A DNA stretch of 64,000 nucleotides from Burkholderiales bacterium UBA1834 (GTDB lineage Bacteria > Pseudomonadota > Gammaproteobacteria > Burkholderiales > Burkholderiaceae_C): contig DDJC01000062.1 of the NCBI GenBank assembly GCA_002339015.1, forward strand, positions 45,287 through 109,286, read 5' to 3'. Positions 27,728 to 37,175 of the stretch are shown piece after piece. Every line of letters begins with the position of its first letter. Positions within the stretch are counted from its first letter, which is position 1. Under the pieces are notes generated by a model that saw nothing but the letters and a program-made list of their open reading frames with translations, had not been told where the DNA came from and made no database searches. The position numbers and the translations under genes were made by a program.

Positions 27728-29353
27728 GTGGATACAAAGCATTCAGGTGTAGAGGTATTGGACGTTGCCATCGTTGGCGGCGGGGTGTCAGGGCTGTACA
27801 GCGGGTGGCGCCTGCTGGCCGATGGCGGTTTGAAACGAGGCTCGGTGCAGCTGTTCGAAAGCAGCGGCCGGCTGGGCGGACGCCTGCTGTCGGTGACGCC
27901 GCCGGACATGCCGCAGGCCCGCATCGAGCTGGGCGGCATGCGCTTTACCACCGGCCAGGAAACGGTGAAGGCGCTGGTGGACTACCTGCAGTTGCCGACC
28001 GTGGATTTCTCGGTGGGCGAGGCGAACAACGTGGCCTACCTGCGCGGCAAGCACCTGCGCACGGGCGATCTGACGGATCCAGACAAGATCCCCTATGTGC
28101 TGACGGACGACGAGCGCGCCAACATCAAGGACGGCTTCACCGTGCTGGCCGCGCAGCGCTTCCTGCAGAAGGTGCTGGGCGTGGACCATGTGGATCTCAA
28201 GACGGTGGACTGGGAGAAGCTGGCCCGCAGTGGCCGCTACGAAGGCACGCTGCTGCGCGACCTGGCCATGCGCTACGTGTACAACCGCTCGGTCAGCCAC
28301 GAGGCCTTCCAGTACGCCGAGGACACCAGCGGCTACGACAGCATCTACTTCACCTGGAACGCGGCCGATGGCTTCCCGTGGAACCTGTCGGACTACGGTG
28401 CCACCATAGAGTACAAGCGCCTGGTGGAGGGCTACGAGTCCCTGCCGCTCACCATCGCCAAGCGCTACGAGGAGGCCGGCGGCATCACCCACCTGCACCA
28501 CCGCCTGGTGCGTTTCGACAAGACGCGCCTGCCCGACGGGAAGGACGGCATCGAGCTGCACATCGCGCACGAGGGCCGTGAGCAGGTGGTGCTGGCGCGC
28601 AAGCTGGTGCTGGCCATGCCGCGCCGCTCGCTGGAACTGATCGAGCAGAGCGGCGCCGTGCTGGCGCCGGAGCACCACGAGGTGCACCGCCTGATCCAGT
28701 CCGTGGTGCCGATCCCGCTGTTCAAGCTGGCGCTGTGCTACCGCACGCGTTGGTGGGAAAAGCTGGGCATCACGCAGGGCCAATCAGTGACAGACCTGCC
28801 GATCCGCCAGTGCTACTACTGGCCCGTGGGCAATGACACCGAAGCCGGCGCCATCCTGATCTACGACGATGGCCTGGACCTGGACTACTGGGCCGGCCTG
28901 CGCGACAACCCCGTCAAGTTCCGGAACCAGGCGCATGCGCCAGCCAGCCAGGGCCTGCCTGCCAACGAGTGGGACGAGCACCCCGCCCCCAAGCTGATGG
29001 TGGATGAGGCCCACCGGCTGCTGCTGAAGATGCACGGCCTGGAAGACCACCCTGATCTGCAGCCCTATGCCGCGGCCTACCGCGACTGGGGCGACGACCC
29101 CTTCGGAGGCGGCGCCAACTTCTGGCCGCAGCACGTGGAGAGCTACGACGTGGGCCACCGCATCATCCACCCGGTGTCCAGCGTGCCGGTCTACATCTGC
29201 GGCGAGGCCTATTCACACGCCCAGGGCTGGGTGGAGGGCGCGCTGGCCACGGCCGAGGAGATGCTGCAGAGCCACCTGGGGCTCAACCCGCCGCCGTACC
29301 TGCAGGCGGCTCCGGTCGACGCCTCGCCCGACTCAAGCACGAAGGTAAAGTAG
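27728..29353 (+). CDS. Flavin amine oxidase, L-amino-acid-oxidase-like
   Basis: 541 residues from GTG 27728, with AAGGGA 7 bases upstream. N-terminal FAD motif DVAIVGGGVSGLYSGWRL and GRLGGRLLSV; the substrate domain includes ELGGMRFTTGQETV; the C-terminal FAD motif is VPVYICGEAYSHAQGWVEGALATAEEML. L-amino-acid oxidases of this fold make alpha-keto (imino) acids, and in tryptophan- or phenylalanine-derived pathways they feed ThDP or coupling enzymes. It is divergent from the ThDP enzyme (about 100-base shared control region) and overlaps the convergent KAS III gene by 21 bases, which ties the four genes together. Confidence 0.85.
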   Translation: MDTKHSGVEVLDVAIVGGGVSGLYSGWRLLADGGLKRGSVQLFESSGRLGGRLLSVTPPDMPQARIELGGMRFTTGQETVKALVDYLQLPTVDFSVGEANNVAYLRGKHLRTGDLTDPDKIPYVLTDDERANIKDGFTVLAAQRFLQKVLGVDHVDLKTVDWEKLARSGRYEGTLLRDLAMRYVYNRSVSHEAFQYAEDTSGYDSIYFTWNAADGFPWNLSDYGATIEYKRLVEGYESLPLTIAKRYEEAGGITHLHHRLVRFDKTRLPDGKDGIELHIAHEGREQVVLARKLVLAMPRRSLELIEQSGAVLAPEHHEVHRLIQSVVPIPLFKLALCYRTRWWEKLGITQGQSVTDLPIRQCYYWPVGNDTEAGAILIYDDGLDLDYWAGLRDNPVKFRNQAHAPASQGLPANEWDEHPAPKLMVDEAHRLLLKMHGLEDHPDLQPYAAAYRDWGDDPFGGGANFWPQHVESYDVGHRIIHPVSSVPVYICGEAYSHAQGWVEGALATAEEMLQSHLGLNPPPYLQAAPVDASPDSSTKVK

Positions 29354-30325
29354 GGCGGTCGCGTGCATCTCCATGCCGGTGCCCATCAGCACCAGGTACT
29401 TGGTGTCGATCTCGCCATAACACTTGGCGAGGTTCACCGGCACGGACGATGACACCATGTCGCCCAGGTCCTCCAGCGTGGTGATGTAGGTCGCCGGCTG
29501 GATGGCCGAGTTCCAGGCCTCGTAGATGGATTTGGAGCTCTGGTGCGCCACCAGGGTGATGTCTTTGCCCGTGATGCCGTGGCGGGCCAGCATGCGCGCG
29601 ATGATCTTGGGCGGCACCGGCACGCCGAAGGTCTTCACGGCGGTGGCGCCGTTCTTCTCGTCGATCTTCATCAGCGGCGTGGTGAACAGCGCCAGATCGC
29701 CTCGTTTCTCATGAAAGCGCGGCGCCATGCGCAGCGCGCGGAACCATGAGCTGTCAGTCTCGTTGTCCCAGTCGATCAGCGTGAAGCGGCTGGTGTCTTG
29801 CGTGGCGCCGACCACGGCCGCGCCGGCGGCATCCGAGGCGGCCATGGCCACGGCCTCGTGGTAGTCGACATGGTGCGTCCAGTTGTTGCCGCAGGCCACC
29901 AGGGCCTTGCGCGCCGAGCCGGCCGTGATCAGGTCATTGGCGATGCGCAGGCCGTCGTGGAAGGCGGTGTAGTCGGTGTTCAGCGTCATCACGCGGCAGC
30001 CGGCGCTCAGGCCCAGCTGGTGGTGCACATCACACAGGTCGTTGGGCGCATAACAGCCGCTCACCGAGGCCGAGCCGATCAGCAGGTCGATGTCGGCCAG
30101 GTCCACCTTGGCGTCCGCCGCCGCATTCCTGCAGGCGTGGGCCACAAGCTCGGTGATCTGGTCGCCGCGCTCCAGCACGCGCCGGTACTTGAGCCCGTCG
30201 AACAGCTCGCCGCCCGAGGGCGGGTGCGCACGCAGCCAGTCGAACACCGGATCGTCGTTGCCTCGGATCTTGTCCGCAAGACAATAACCCACACCCAGGA
30301 TGGCCACTCTCGATGCATTGCTCAT
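29333..30325 (-). CDS. KAS III-fold protein with substituted active-site Cys
   Basis: 330 residues from ATG 30325, with GGGAGG about 6 bases upstream; longer starts lack a site. Thiolase-fold landmarks: LLIGSASVSGC, LNTDYTAFHDGLRIANDLI at the usual catalytic-Cys segment, DAAGAAVVG, AHQSSKSIYEAW and LGDMVSSSVP. By comparison with FabH the Cys is Tyr119, the Asn is Asp289, while His261 is retained. It cannot form the usual acyl-cysteine, so it may be an acyl- or aminoacyl-transferase of the CerJ-like kind, a C-O/C-N bond former or a non-catalytic partner. Convergent with and overlapping the amine-oxidase gene. Confidence 0.8.
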   Translation of the reverse strand: MSNASRVAILGVGYCLADKIRGNDDPVFDWLRAHPPSGGELFDGLKYRRVLERGDQITELVAHACRNAAADAKVDLADIDLLIGSASVSGCYAPNDLCDVHHQLGLSAGCRVMTLNTDYTAFHDGLRIANDLITAGSARKALVACGNNWTHHVDYHEAVAMAASDAAGAAVVGATQDTSRFTLIDWDNETDSSWFRALRMAPRFHEKRGDLALFTTPLMKIDEKNGATAVKTFGVPVPPKIIARMLARHGITGKDITLVAHQSSKSIYEAWNSAIQPATYITTLEDLGDMVSSSVPVNLAKCYGEIDTKYLVLMGTGMEMHATALLYLRA

Positions 30326-30420
30326 CACATCCTCCCTTGTTGATGGATGATGGGCATATCGGCAGGTGACGCAGACCACCCAAGCTGTTTTTGCAGGGGC
30401 GGACCAAAAGGAGACGGGAC

Positions 30421-31422
30421 ATGATCTTGTGTGCGGACGTGGGGGCCACCAAGACCTTGCTGGGGCTGGCCGAGGTCGAGGCCGCCACCGGGCTCGTGGT
30501 CGTGAAAGCCAGTGAGCGCTACGTGGCGGCGCAGGTGCCGTCGTTCGAGGCCATGCTGACCGATTTCCTCGGCAAGCACGGCCCGAACATCGACCAGCCC
30601 CTGCGCGCCGCCGGGCTGGGCGTGGCCGGCCCCGTGCGCGAGCAGACCGTGCAGATGACGAACCTGCCCTGGCGGCTGGACGCGCGCGTGATCAGCGAGC
30701 ACCTGGGCGGCGTGCCCGTCAGGCTGGTCAATGATTTCGACGCGGCGGCCCATGGCATCGAGGCCCTGGCGCCCGAGGAACTGATGACCCTGCAGGCCGG
30801 CGATGCCGGTGTGAAGGGCAACCAGCTGGTGATCGGCGCCGGCTCGGGCCTGGGGGTGGCGTTCCGGATCTGGACAGGCGAGGGCGCCTCGGCTCGGCAC
30901 ATCGTGGTGCCCGGCGAGGGCGGGCATTTCAGCTTCGCCCCCATCAACGAGCTGCAGGACCTGGTCTTGCAGCGCCTGAGGCCGCTGGTGCCGCGCGTGG
31001 TGGTGGAGCACCTGGTGTCCGGCCCGGGCCTGGTCAACTTCTACCAGGGCCTGGCCGACGAGCCGCCCACGAAGGTTCACACGCCGATGGACACCGAGGG
31101 GCTGACCGGCGAGGTCGTGTTCCGCAAGGCCACCCAGGAGGGCGATGCCCGTGCCGCGCAGGCGCTGGAGCAGTTCCTGCTGGCCTATGGCTCGGTGGCG
31201 GGTGACTATGCCCTGGCCACCCTGGCACGTGGCGGTGTCTTCGTGGCGGGCGGCGTGGCCCAGCGCTGCGGCGAGATGATGCGCGACGGTCGCTTCATGA
31301 GCGGCTTCGGGCACAAGGGGCCCTACACCGAGCTGATGTCGACCATGCCTGTGCACCTGGTGCTGCAGCCTGAGCTGGGGCTGGTGGGCGCGGCGGTGGC
31401 CGGTGCACGCCTGCTGGCCTGA
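30421..31422 (+). CDS. glk: Glucokinase
   Basis: 333 residues; GGAG 8 bases before the ATG. ROK-unrelated bacterial glucokinase (PF02685) pattern: CADVGATKTLLGLAEV phosphate loop, LGVAGPV, LVNDFDAAAHG with the catalytic Asp, GAGSGLGVA, PGEGGHFSFAP and GGVFVAGGVAQR. Phosphorylates glucose to glucose-6-phosphate in the cytoplasm, supplying the OtsA substrate pool. Followed by a 156-residue gene after 30 bases. Confidence 0.93.
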   Translation: MILCADVGATKTLLGLAEVEAATGLVVVKASERYVAAQVPSFEAMLTDFLGKHGPNIDQPLRAAGLGVAGPVREQTVQMTNLPWRLDARVISEHLGGVPVRLVNDFDAAAHGIEALAPEELMTLQAGDAGVKGNQLVIGAGSGLGVAFRIWTGEGASARHIVVPGEGGHFSFAPINELQDLVLQRLRPLVPRVVVEHLVSGPGLVNFYQGLADEPPTKVHTPMDTEGLTGEVVFRKATQEGDARAAQALEQFLLAYGSVAGDYALATLARGGVFVAGGVAQRCGEMMRDGRFMSGFGHKGPYTELMSTMPVHLVLQPELGLVGAAVAGARLLA

Positions 31423-31452
31423 ACACGCCAGCACCTGGAAAGGAAGCCTGCC

Positions 31453-31923
31453 ATGAACAAGCCTTCACCGTCCTTGCCGGACATCGCCCCTGCACCGCAG
31501 TTGCTGGACGGGCTGCTGCGCCTGTCGGCCGGGCATGCGCAGCCTGCCGATTGCGCCCAGGCCCTGCTGCACGCCGTGAACATCTACCTGTGGGATGGCA
31601 GCAGCTTCGAGGAGGCCAAGTCCGTGGGCGAGACCCTGGCCTTGCGCTCGCTGGGTGTCCATGCAGCGGCCCCCACGGATGCCAGCCCCCACGAGACACC
31701 CGGCGCACCGCGGGATCAACTGCTGGAAGAGAAGTTCAGCGTGACGGCATCCGAGATCCGCCACCCGCGCCGCGTGCTGGGCGCATCCAGCTTCCTGGTG
31801 ACCTTGCTGTCGCAGGACATCGCGCCTGGGCTCAAGCACGGCGCCGAACGCCTGATCGAGCATCTGAAAGAGGCTTACCCCGTCGAGAGCGGCATCCGCG
31901 ACCTCAACGCCACGCGGTGGTGA
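31453..31923 (+). CDS. Hypothetical cytoplasmic protein
   Basis: 156 residues, AAAGGAAG ribosome site before the ATG, composition matching neighbours. Helical content is high (ADCAQALLHAVNIYLW, LKHGAERLIEHLKEAYP). No motif recognised. It immediately follows glucokinase and is likely co-transcribed. Confidence 0.6.
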   Translation: MNKPSPSLPDIAPAPQLLDGLLRLSAGHAQPADCAQALLHAVNIYLWDGSSFEEAKSVGETLALRSLGVHAAAPTDASPHETPGAPRDQLLEEKFSVTASEIRHPRRVLGASSFLVTLLSQDIAPGLKHGAERLIEHLKEAYPVESGIRDLNATRW

Positions 31924-32071
31924 GGTGCCGGGGGTGTGACCTAATCGGCTCAGGCATCAGCGGTCAACACGACGGCCTGGGCCGCGTACAAGGCCGTCTG
32001 CAGATTGCGCAGGGCGGGTTGATGAAGTGTGGACTGCAGGGACATGCCCGGAACCTGAGGGCGGCAGGGGC

Positions 32072-32839
32072 TCAGGGCAGCGCCGTCACCATCTGCTGCA
32101 GCATCGTGGCCACCTCGGCGTGCGTGTCCAGGAAGTAGCGCGCCTTGGACATCGGGTCGTCGCGCCCGATGCGCACGGTGAGCCAGCCAGGCTGGGCACG
32201 CTCGAAAACGGTCTCGTCGTTGACATCGTCGCCGATGAACAGGGCAGACTGGGCACCCGTTCGTTGCACCAGCGCGGCCACTGCATCACCCTTGTCGGGC
32301 GCATGCGCGGCCACGATGTTGACCACGCACTTGCCGCCGAAGCGTCGCAGCGCCGGGTCCAGCTCGCCCAGGGTGTGGTCGATCACCTGCAGGGCCTGCT
32401 CGCGGTCACGTGCCAGCCGATAGTGCAGCGTCAACGAGTGAAGCTTGTCTTCCACGGCCACGCCGGCCGCCGTGAGCAGGGGCTGGCGTTCGGCGATGCG
32501 ATCGCGCAGCTGGTTGAGCTGCTGGGTGAGGGCCGCGTAGACCTCATTGGTCAATTGCGGACTGCCAGGATCCTCGGCGCCGTGGTTGCCGATGATGAAG
32601 TGCGGCTCGAAGCCCAGGCGCGGTGCCACATCGGCCACGCTGCGGCCCGTGACGATGGCCACGGGCAGGCGGCGGGCCAGTTGCTCCAGCCGCTGCGCCA
32701 CGCCGATGGACACGCGCGCGTCGTCCGGCAGCGTGACGATGGGGGCCAGCGTGCCGTCGAAGTCGAAGGCCAGCAGAGGTTGTTGCCGCATCACGGCGTC
32801 CAGCGCCTGCAGGCCTTGTTGAGAGAAGAGGTGTTTCAC
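32072..32839 (-). CDS. otsB: Trehalose-6-phosphate phosphatase
   Basis: 255 residues from GTG 32839 with GGGAGG 9 bases upstream. HAD-superfamily motifs: LLAFDFDGTLAPIV (nucleophile Asp), IVTGRS, IGNHGAEDPGS and ALFIGDDVNDETVF. Removes phosphate from trehalose-6-phosphate to give the compatible solute trehalose. Second gene of an otsA-otsB operon (70-base gap). Confidence 0.93.
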   Translation of the reverse strand: MKHLFSQQGLQALDAVMRQQPLLAFDFDGTLAPIVTLPDDARVSIGVAQRLEQLARRLPVAIVTGRSVADVAPRLGFEPHFIIGNHGAEDPGSPQLTNEVYAALTQQLNQLRDRIAERQPLLTAAGVAVEDKLHSLTLHYRLARDREQALQVIDHTLGELDPALRRFGGKCVVNIVAAHAPDKGDAVAALVQRTGAQSALFIGDDVNDETVFERAQPGWLTVRIGRDDPMSKARYFLDTHAEVATMLQQMVTALP

Positions 32840-32909
32840 GTCGTCAGACCTCCCGACGGATTGTTATGGAATCGATGGAAAAGGGGAAGGGCGAAGGGTC
32901 ATCGGCAGT

Positions 32910-35153
32910 TCATCCGACACCAGGTTGATGGCGTTGCACACGGGCTTCGATGCGCTCGCGCAGGCGCCAGCGCCCGGCGTCGGTCAGCATGCGGCCGGCC
33001 CATCGGTACACGTTGAACTCGTGCACCGTCATGCGCAGGCTGGCCATGCGTTCGCGCTGCTCGGCCTCGGGCATGGTGAGCGAACGGTGCAACGCGTCGG
33101 CGGTTTCCTCCACGTGGTAGGGGTTCACGATCAGGGCCTCGCTCATCTCGCGCGCGGCGCCCGCGAAGCGGCTGAGGATCAGCACGCCACGTTCGTCATC
33201 ACGTGCGGCCACGAACTCCTTGCAAACAAGATTCATGCCGTCGTGCAGGCTGGTCACCATGCAGGCATCGGCAGCGCGGTAAAGCTCGTTGAGTGCATCG
33301 GATTCGTGGTGCTCGGCCAGCAGGTGCACCGGCAGGTAGCCCTCGCGGCCGAAGCGTTCGTTGATGCGGCGCGTGGTGTTCTGGATGCGGTCCTGGAAGG
33401 CCTTGTATTCTTCCAGCGAGCTGCGTGAGGGCGCAGCCACCTGCACGAAGGAGAACTTGCCGACCCACTCGGGATGCTTCTCCAGCAGACGCTCGACCGC
33501 GTGCAGGCGCTCCAGGATGCCCTTGGTGTAATCGAAGCGGTCTACACCGATGGCGATGCGGTGGCCGGCCGGCAGGCCCAGGCGCTGGAAGACGCGCTCC
33601 TTGCACTGCGCCACAGGGGCCCAGGTCGCGATGGTGGCGTCCGAGGGCCAGGCGATCGAAATGGGGTAGCTCTCGACGAAGGTGGTGTCTTCGTGGAAGG
33701 AGATGGTGGAGTGCTCGTGCTCAATGCGGGCTTCCAGGTAGCGGTCCACCGTCTCCATGAAGTTCTTGCAGTGAAAACGCGTGTGAAAGCCCAGAATGGT
33801 GCTGCCCAGCATGCCTTCGAGGATCTCCTGGCGCCACGGGCAGATGCCGAAGGATTCGGGGTTGGGCCAGGGGATGTGCCAGAAGGTGATGATGGTGGCG
33901 CGAGGCAGCTTCTTGCGGATCAGCGCGGGCAGCAGGGCGAAGTGGTAGTCCTGCACCAGCACGACCGGGTCCTCGCTGCGGGCCTCGGCCACGACGGCGT
34001 CGGCGAAGCGCTGGTTGATCTTGCGGTACTCCTGCCAGTCGTTCTCGCGGAACACGGGGCGCACGTGGGCCACATGGCACAGCGGCCACAGGCCTTCGTT
34101 GGCGAGGCCGAAGTAGTAGCCCTTTTCTTCTTCTTCAGTCAGCCAGATGCGGCGCAGGGTGTAGTCGTCCTTGCCGGGCGGCACCAGCACGCGGTCGTTC
34201 TTGTCCACGCTCTCGCGGTCGCCGCTGCCGCTGCCGTGGGCCACCCAGGTCCCTGAGCAGGCTCGCATCACCGGCTCGACGGCCGTGACCAGCCCGCTGG
34301 CCGGGCGCTTGACGATCAGCCCGTGGCCGGTGTTCTCGTGGATATAGGGCTCGCGGTTGGAGACCACGATCAGCTCGTCGCCACGCAATTGTGTGCGCAG
34401 CAGCGTGCGCAGACGTTCGGGATTCCAGATGGTCTCGGGGCCCAGGGAACGGCGGTACTCGTCTTCCAGATCGCGCAGGCGGCTGCGCAGGTCGGCGGCC
34501 AGCGGCGCCAGCTCGGGTGAGGTCGGCATCAATGGGCTGATCAGGCCTTCGCCGCGCAGCAGCGCGCGGGCACCCGATACCCAGCCGCGCCAGCTGAGCT
34601 GCGCCACCACCACGGTGATCAGCGCGATGATCACGCCCAGGCCAGCAATGAGGATGATCAGGTACTTCTGCGTGTCCTGGCTGCGGCGCTCGACGAAGCT
34701 CAGATCGTGCAGGAGCACCAGATCGGCCAGGTGATCGCCGTTTTCGGCCTTGACGGGGTGCACGCCCACGTGCACGGAGCCGCCCTCGATGTGCAATTGC
34801 GGGTCCTTCTGGCCTGCGGTGTTCCGAGCCTGGGCACAGTCGAGGTTGCGCGGGAAGGCGGGCGAGTGACGCAGCAGCTTGCCGTCCAGCGTGCACAGGC
34901 CGATGGCCACCAGGCGCTCATCCTGGACCACCCGATTGAACAGCACCTGCAGGCGCAGGCCCAAGGGGTCCTTCAGCGCCTCGGCGATGGTGTCAGACAT
35001 CGTGTTGGTCATCAACTCGCCGCGCAGGTTCACATCGCGTGAGAACCAACGCAGGGTGAGGCGGTCCATCAGGGGCAGCGCCAGGTAGGAGGCCACCACC
35101 AGGGTGATGACCAGTGGGACCAGGAAGCGCAACTGAAGGCGCAACGTGTTCAT
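32910..35153 (-). CDS. otsA: Trehalose-6-phosphate synthase with N-terminal membrane sensor module
   Basis: 747 residues from ATG 35153 (GAGGAGG, 9-base spacing). Residues 1-260 form a two-helix sensor (helices about 8-30 and 164-187) enclosing a periplasmic segment with VQDERLVAIGLCTLDGKLL, followed by a HAMP-like stretch and coil. From about residue 260 comes a full GT20 glycosyltransferase: LIVVSNREPYIHENTGHG, WHIPWPNP, GVDRFDYTKGI, LHDGMNLVCKEFVA. It makes trehalose-6-phosphate from UDP-glucose and glucose-6-phosphate; the membrane module suggests synthesis is gated by an envelope or osmotic cue. Operon with otsB. Confidence 0.9.
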   Translation of the reverse strand: MNTLRLQLRFLVPLVITLVVASYLALPLMDRLTLRWFSRDVNLRGELMTNTMSDTIAEALKDPLGLRLQVLFNRVVQDERLVAIGLCTLDGKLLRHSPAFPRNLDCAQARNTAGQKDPQLHIEGGSVHVGVHPVKAENGDHLADLVLLHDLSFVERRSQDTQKYLIILIAGLGVIIALITVVVAQLSWRGWVSGARALLRGEGLISPLMPTSPELAPLAADLRSRLRDLEDEYRRSLGPETIWNPERLRTLLRTQLRGDELIVVSNREPYIHENTGHGLIVKRPASGLVTAVEPVMRACSGTWVAHGSGSGDRESVDKNDRVLVPPGKDDYTLRRIWLTEEEEKGYYFGLANEGLWPLCHVAHVRPVFRENDWQEYRKINQRFADAVVAEARSEDPVVLVQDYHFALLPALIRKKLPRATIITFWHIPWPNPESFGICPWRQEILEGMLGSTILGFHTRFHCKNFMETVDRYLEARIEHEHSTISFHEDTTFVESYPISIAWPSDATIATWAPVAQCKERVFQRLGLPAGHRIAIGVDRFDYTKGILERLHAVERLLEKHPEWVGKFSFVQVAAPSRSSLEEYKAFQDRIQNTTRRINERFGREGYLPVHLLAEHHESDALNELYRAADACMVTSLHDGMNLVCKEFVAARDDERGVLILSRFAGAAREMSEALIVNPYHVEETADALHRSLTMPEAEQRERMASLRMTVHEFNVYRWAGRMLTDAGRWRLRERIEARVQRHQPGVG

Positions 35154-35211
35154 GCGCGGTGTCCTCCTCGTGTGGGGCTGGACAGTGTCCACGCAGGCTT
35201 TGCAGGTTGCC

Positions 35212-35234
35212 TATACATTTCCACAAATATACAT
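35212..35234. repeat. Direct repeat TATACAT in the divergent otsA/GH15 region
   Basis: TATACAT at 35212-35218 and again at 35228-35234, a 16-base step, in the AT-rich part of the control region. Could be promoter elements or a tandem regulator site; no matched -35 is obvious. Confidence 0.35.
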
Positions 35235-35329
35235 GGCTTCCCAAAACCCCCATGTTTCGCCCAGGTTGGAGGCCATGCGGTACAACGTGCACAGCACTGC
35301 GCAAGACGACCCATCAGAGGAACAAGAAG

Positions 35330-37135
35330 ATGAGCGAACCCACCGACCAAGCTTCCCTGGGGCTGGCCCTGATCGGCAACTGCACCATCAGCGCGCTGGT
35401 GGACCAGCAGGCCCGCATCGTGTGGGCCTGCATGCCACGCTTCGACGGCGATCCTGTTTTCCATGCCCTGCTCGATTCGGGAGGCGGCTTGAAACGCGAA
35501 GGCACCATGTCGGTGGAGCTCGAAGGTCTGGCGCGCACCGAACAGCAATACGACCCGGGCACCGCCATCCTGCGCACGCGGCTGTTCGATGCCGATGGGC
35601 AGGGCATTGAGGTGGTGGATTTCGCGCCACGCTTCTTCAACCGCGAGCGGGCGTTCCGCCCGGCCCAATTGGTGCGCCGTATCCGCCCGCTGTCCGGACA
35701 CCCCCGGGTGCGCCTGAGCATCCAGCCGCGCGGCGACTGGGGCGCCACCAACCCTGCCGTGACGCGGGGCAGCAACCACCTGCGCTTCGTGTTCCCGGGC
35801 CACACACTGCGCCTGAGCACCAACGCGCCGCTCACCTACGTGGCGGCCGAGACCTGGTTCTCGCTGCCTGGCCCGATCAGCCTGTTCCTGGGGCCCGACG
35901 AGACACTGGACAGCGGCATCGAGGAAACTGCCCGCGATTTCGAGGAGCAGACGGCCTGGTACTGGCGCCACTGGACGCGCCGCCTGGCGCTGCCCTTCGA
36001 ATGGCAGGACGCCGTGATCCGCGCGGCCATTACCCTCAAGCTGTGCCAGTACGAAGAGACCGGCGCCATCGTGGCGGCCATGACCACCAGCATCCCCGAG
36101 GCGCCGCACAGCGAGCGCAACTGGGACTACCGCTACTGCTGGCTGCGCGATGCCTTCTTCGTGGTGCGCGCGCTCAACAGCCTGTCCGAGGTCGGCACGA
36201 TGGAGGAATACCTGCGCTGGCTGCACGACGTGGTGCGCAGCGCGCAGGGCGGGCATGTGCAGCCGCTGTACGGCATCGGCCTGGAGCGCGAACTGACCGA
36301 AGGCATGGTGCCGCATCTGTCGGGTTATCGGGGCATGGGGCCGGTGCGTGTGGGCAACCAGGCCTTCGAGCACTTTCAGCACGATGTCTACGGCAACATC
36401 GTGCTGGGCGCCGCGCAGGCCTTCCATGATCACCGCCTGTTCCGTCGCGCCGATGCCAGCGATTTCATCGCGCTGGAGGCCATGGGTGAGCAGGCCTGGC
36501 TGCTGCACGACCAGCCCGACGCGGGCATGTGGGAGCTGCGCACGCGCTCGCGGGTGCACACCTCGTCGTCGCTGATGAGCTGGGCGGCGTGCGACCGTCT
36601 GGCCAAGGTGGCGGCCACGCTGGGCCTGACGGACCGCGCAGCCCACTGGGCCGAGCGTGCCCGCATCGTGCGCGACAAGATCCTGGCGCTGGCCTGGAGC
36701 GACGAGCGCCAGGCCTTCGTGGAGAGCTTTGGCGGCAAGGACCTGGATGCCAGCGTGCTGCTGATGGCCGAGGTCAACTTCATCGATCCCAAGGATCCGC
36801 GTTTCGTCAAGACGGTCGAGGCGCTGGAGGCGGTGCTGTGCGACGGGCCCTTCATGCGCCGCTATGAAGCACCGGATGACTTCGGCCGGCCTGAGACCTC
36901 GTTCAACGTGTGCTCGTTCTGGCGCATCGACGCGCTGGCCCGCATCGGCCGCACCCAGCAGGCCCGCGAGATCTTCGAAGCCCTGCTGGCCTGCCGCAAC
37001 CATGTCGGCCTGCTGTCCGAGGACATTGCCGTGGGCAACGGCGAGATGTGGGGCAACTTCCCCCAGACCTACTCCATGGTGGGCATCATCAACGGGGCGA
37101 TGCGCCTGTCCAAGCCCTGGGATCAGACAGTCTGA
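35330..37135 (+). CDS. Glycoside hydrolase family 15 (glucoamylase/trehalase-like)
   Basis: 601 residues from ATG 35330 (AGAGGAAC upstream). N-terminal beta-domain IGNCTISALVDQQARIVWACMPRFDGD, then the (alpha/alpha)6 barrel with NWDYRYCWLRDAFFVVRAL and the C-terminal LLSEDIAVGNGEMWGNFPQTYS segment carrying the GNFPQ motif near a catalytic Glu. Cytoplasmic GH15 members of this length include trehalases and glucan glucosidases. Its placement divergent from otsA-otsB favours trehalose breakdown, but substrate is not proven by motifs. No signal peptide. Confidence 0.85.
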   Translation: MSEPTDQASLGLALIGNCTISALVDQQARIVWACMPRFDGDPVFHALLDSGGGLKREGTMSVELEGLARTEQQYDPGTAILRTRLFDADGQGIEVVDFAPRFFNRERAFRPAQLVRRIRPLSGHPRVRLSIQPRGDWGATNPAVTRGSNHLRFVFPGHTLRLSTNAPLTYVAAETWFSLPGPISLFLGPDETLDSGIEETARDFEEQTAWYWRHWTRRLALPFEWQDAVIRAAITLKLCQYEETGAIVAAMTTSIPEAPHSERNWDYRYCWLRDAFFVVRALNSLSEVGTMEEYLRWLHDVVRSAQGGHVQPLYGIGLERELTEGMVPHLSGYRGMGPVRVGNQAFEHFQHDVYGNIVLGAAQAFHDHRLFRRADASDFIALEAMGEQAWLLHDQPDAGMWELRTRSRVHTSSSLMSWAACDRLAKVAATLGLTDRAAHWAERARIVRDKILALAWSDERQAFVESFGGKDLDASVLLMAEVNFIDPKDPRFVKTVEALEAVLCDGPFMRRYEAPDDFGRPETSFNVCSFWRIDALARIGRTQQAREIFEALLACRNHVGLLSEDIAVGNGEMWGNFPQTYSMVGIINGAMRLSKPWDQTV

Positions 37136-37141
37136 TCGGCA

Positions 37142-37165
37142 GCCGCCGGGGGCTTGGTCGGCGGC
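37142..37165. terminator. Hairpin between convergent GH15 and MscS genes
   Basis: GCCGCCG and CGGCGGC arms, 10-base loop, in the 40-base gap between the two stops. No T-run. Confidence 0.35.
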
Positions 37166-37175
37166 GGGGCATGGC

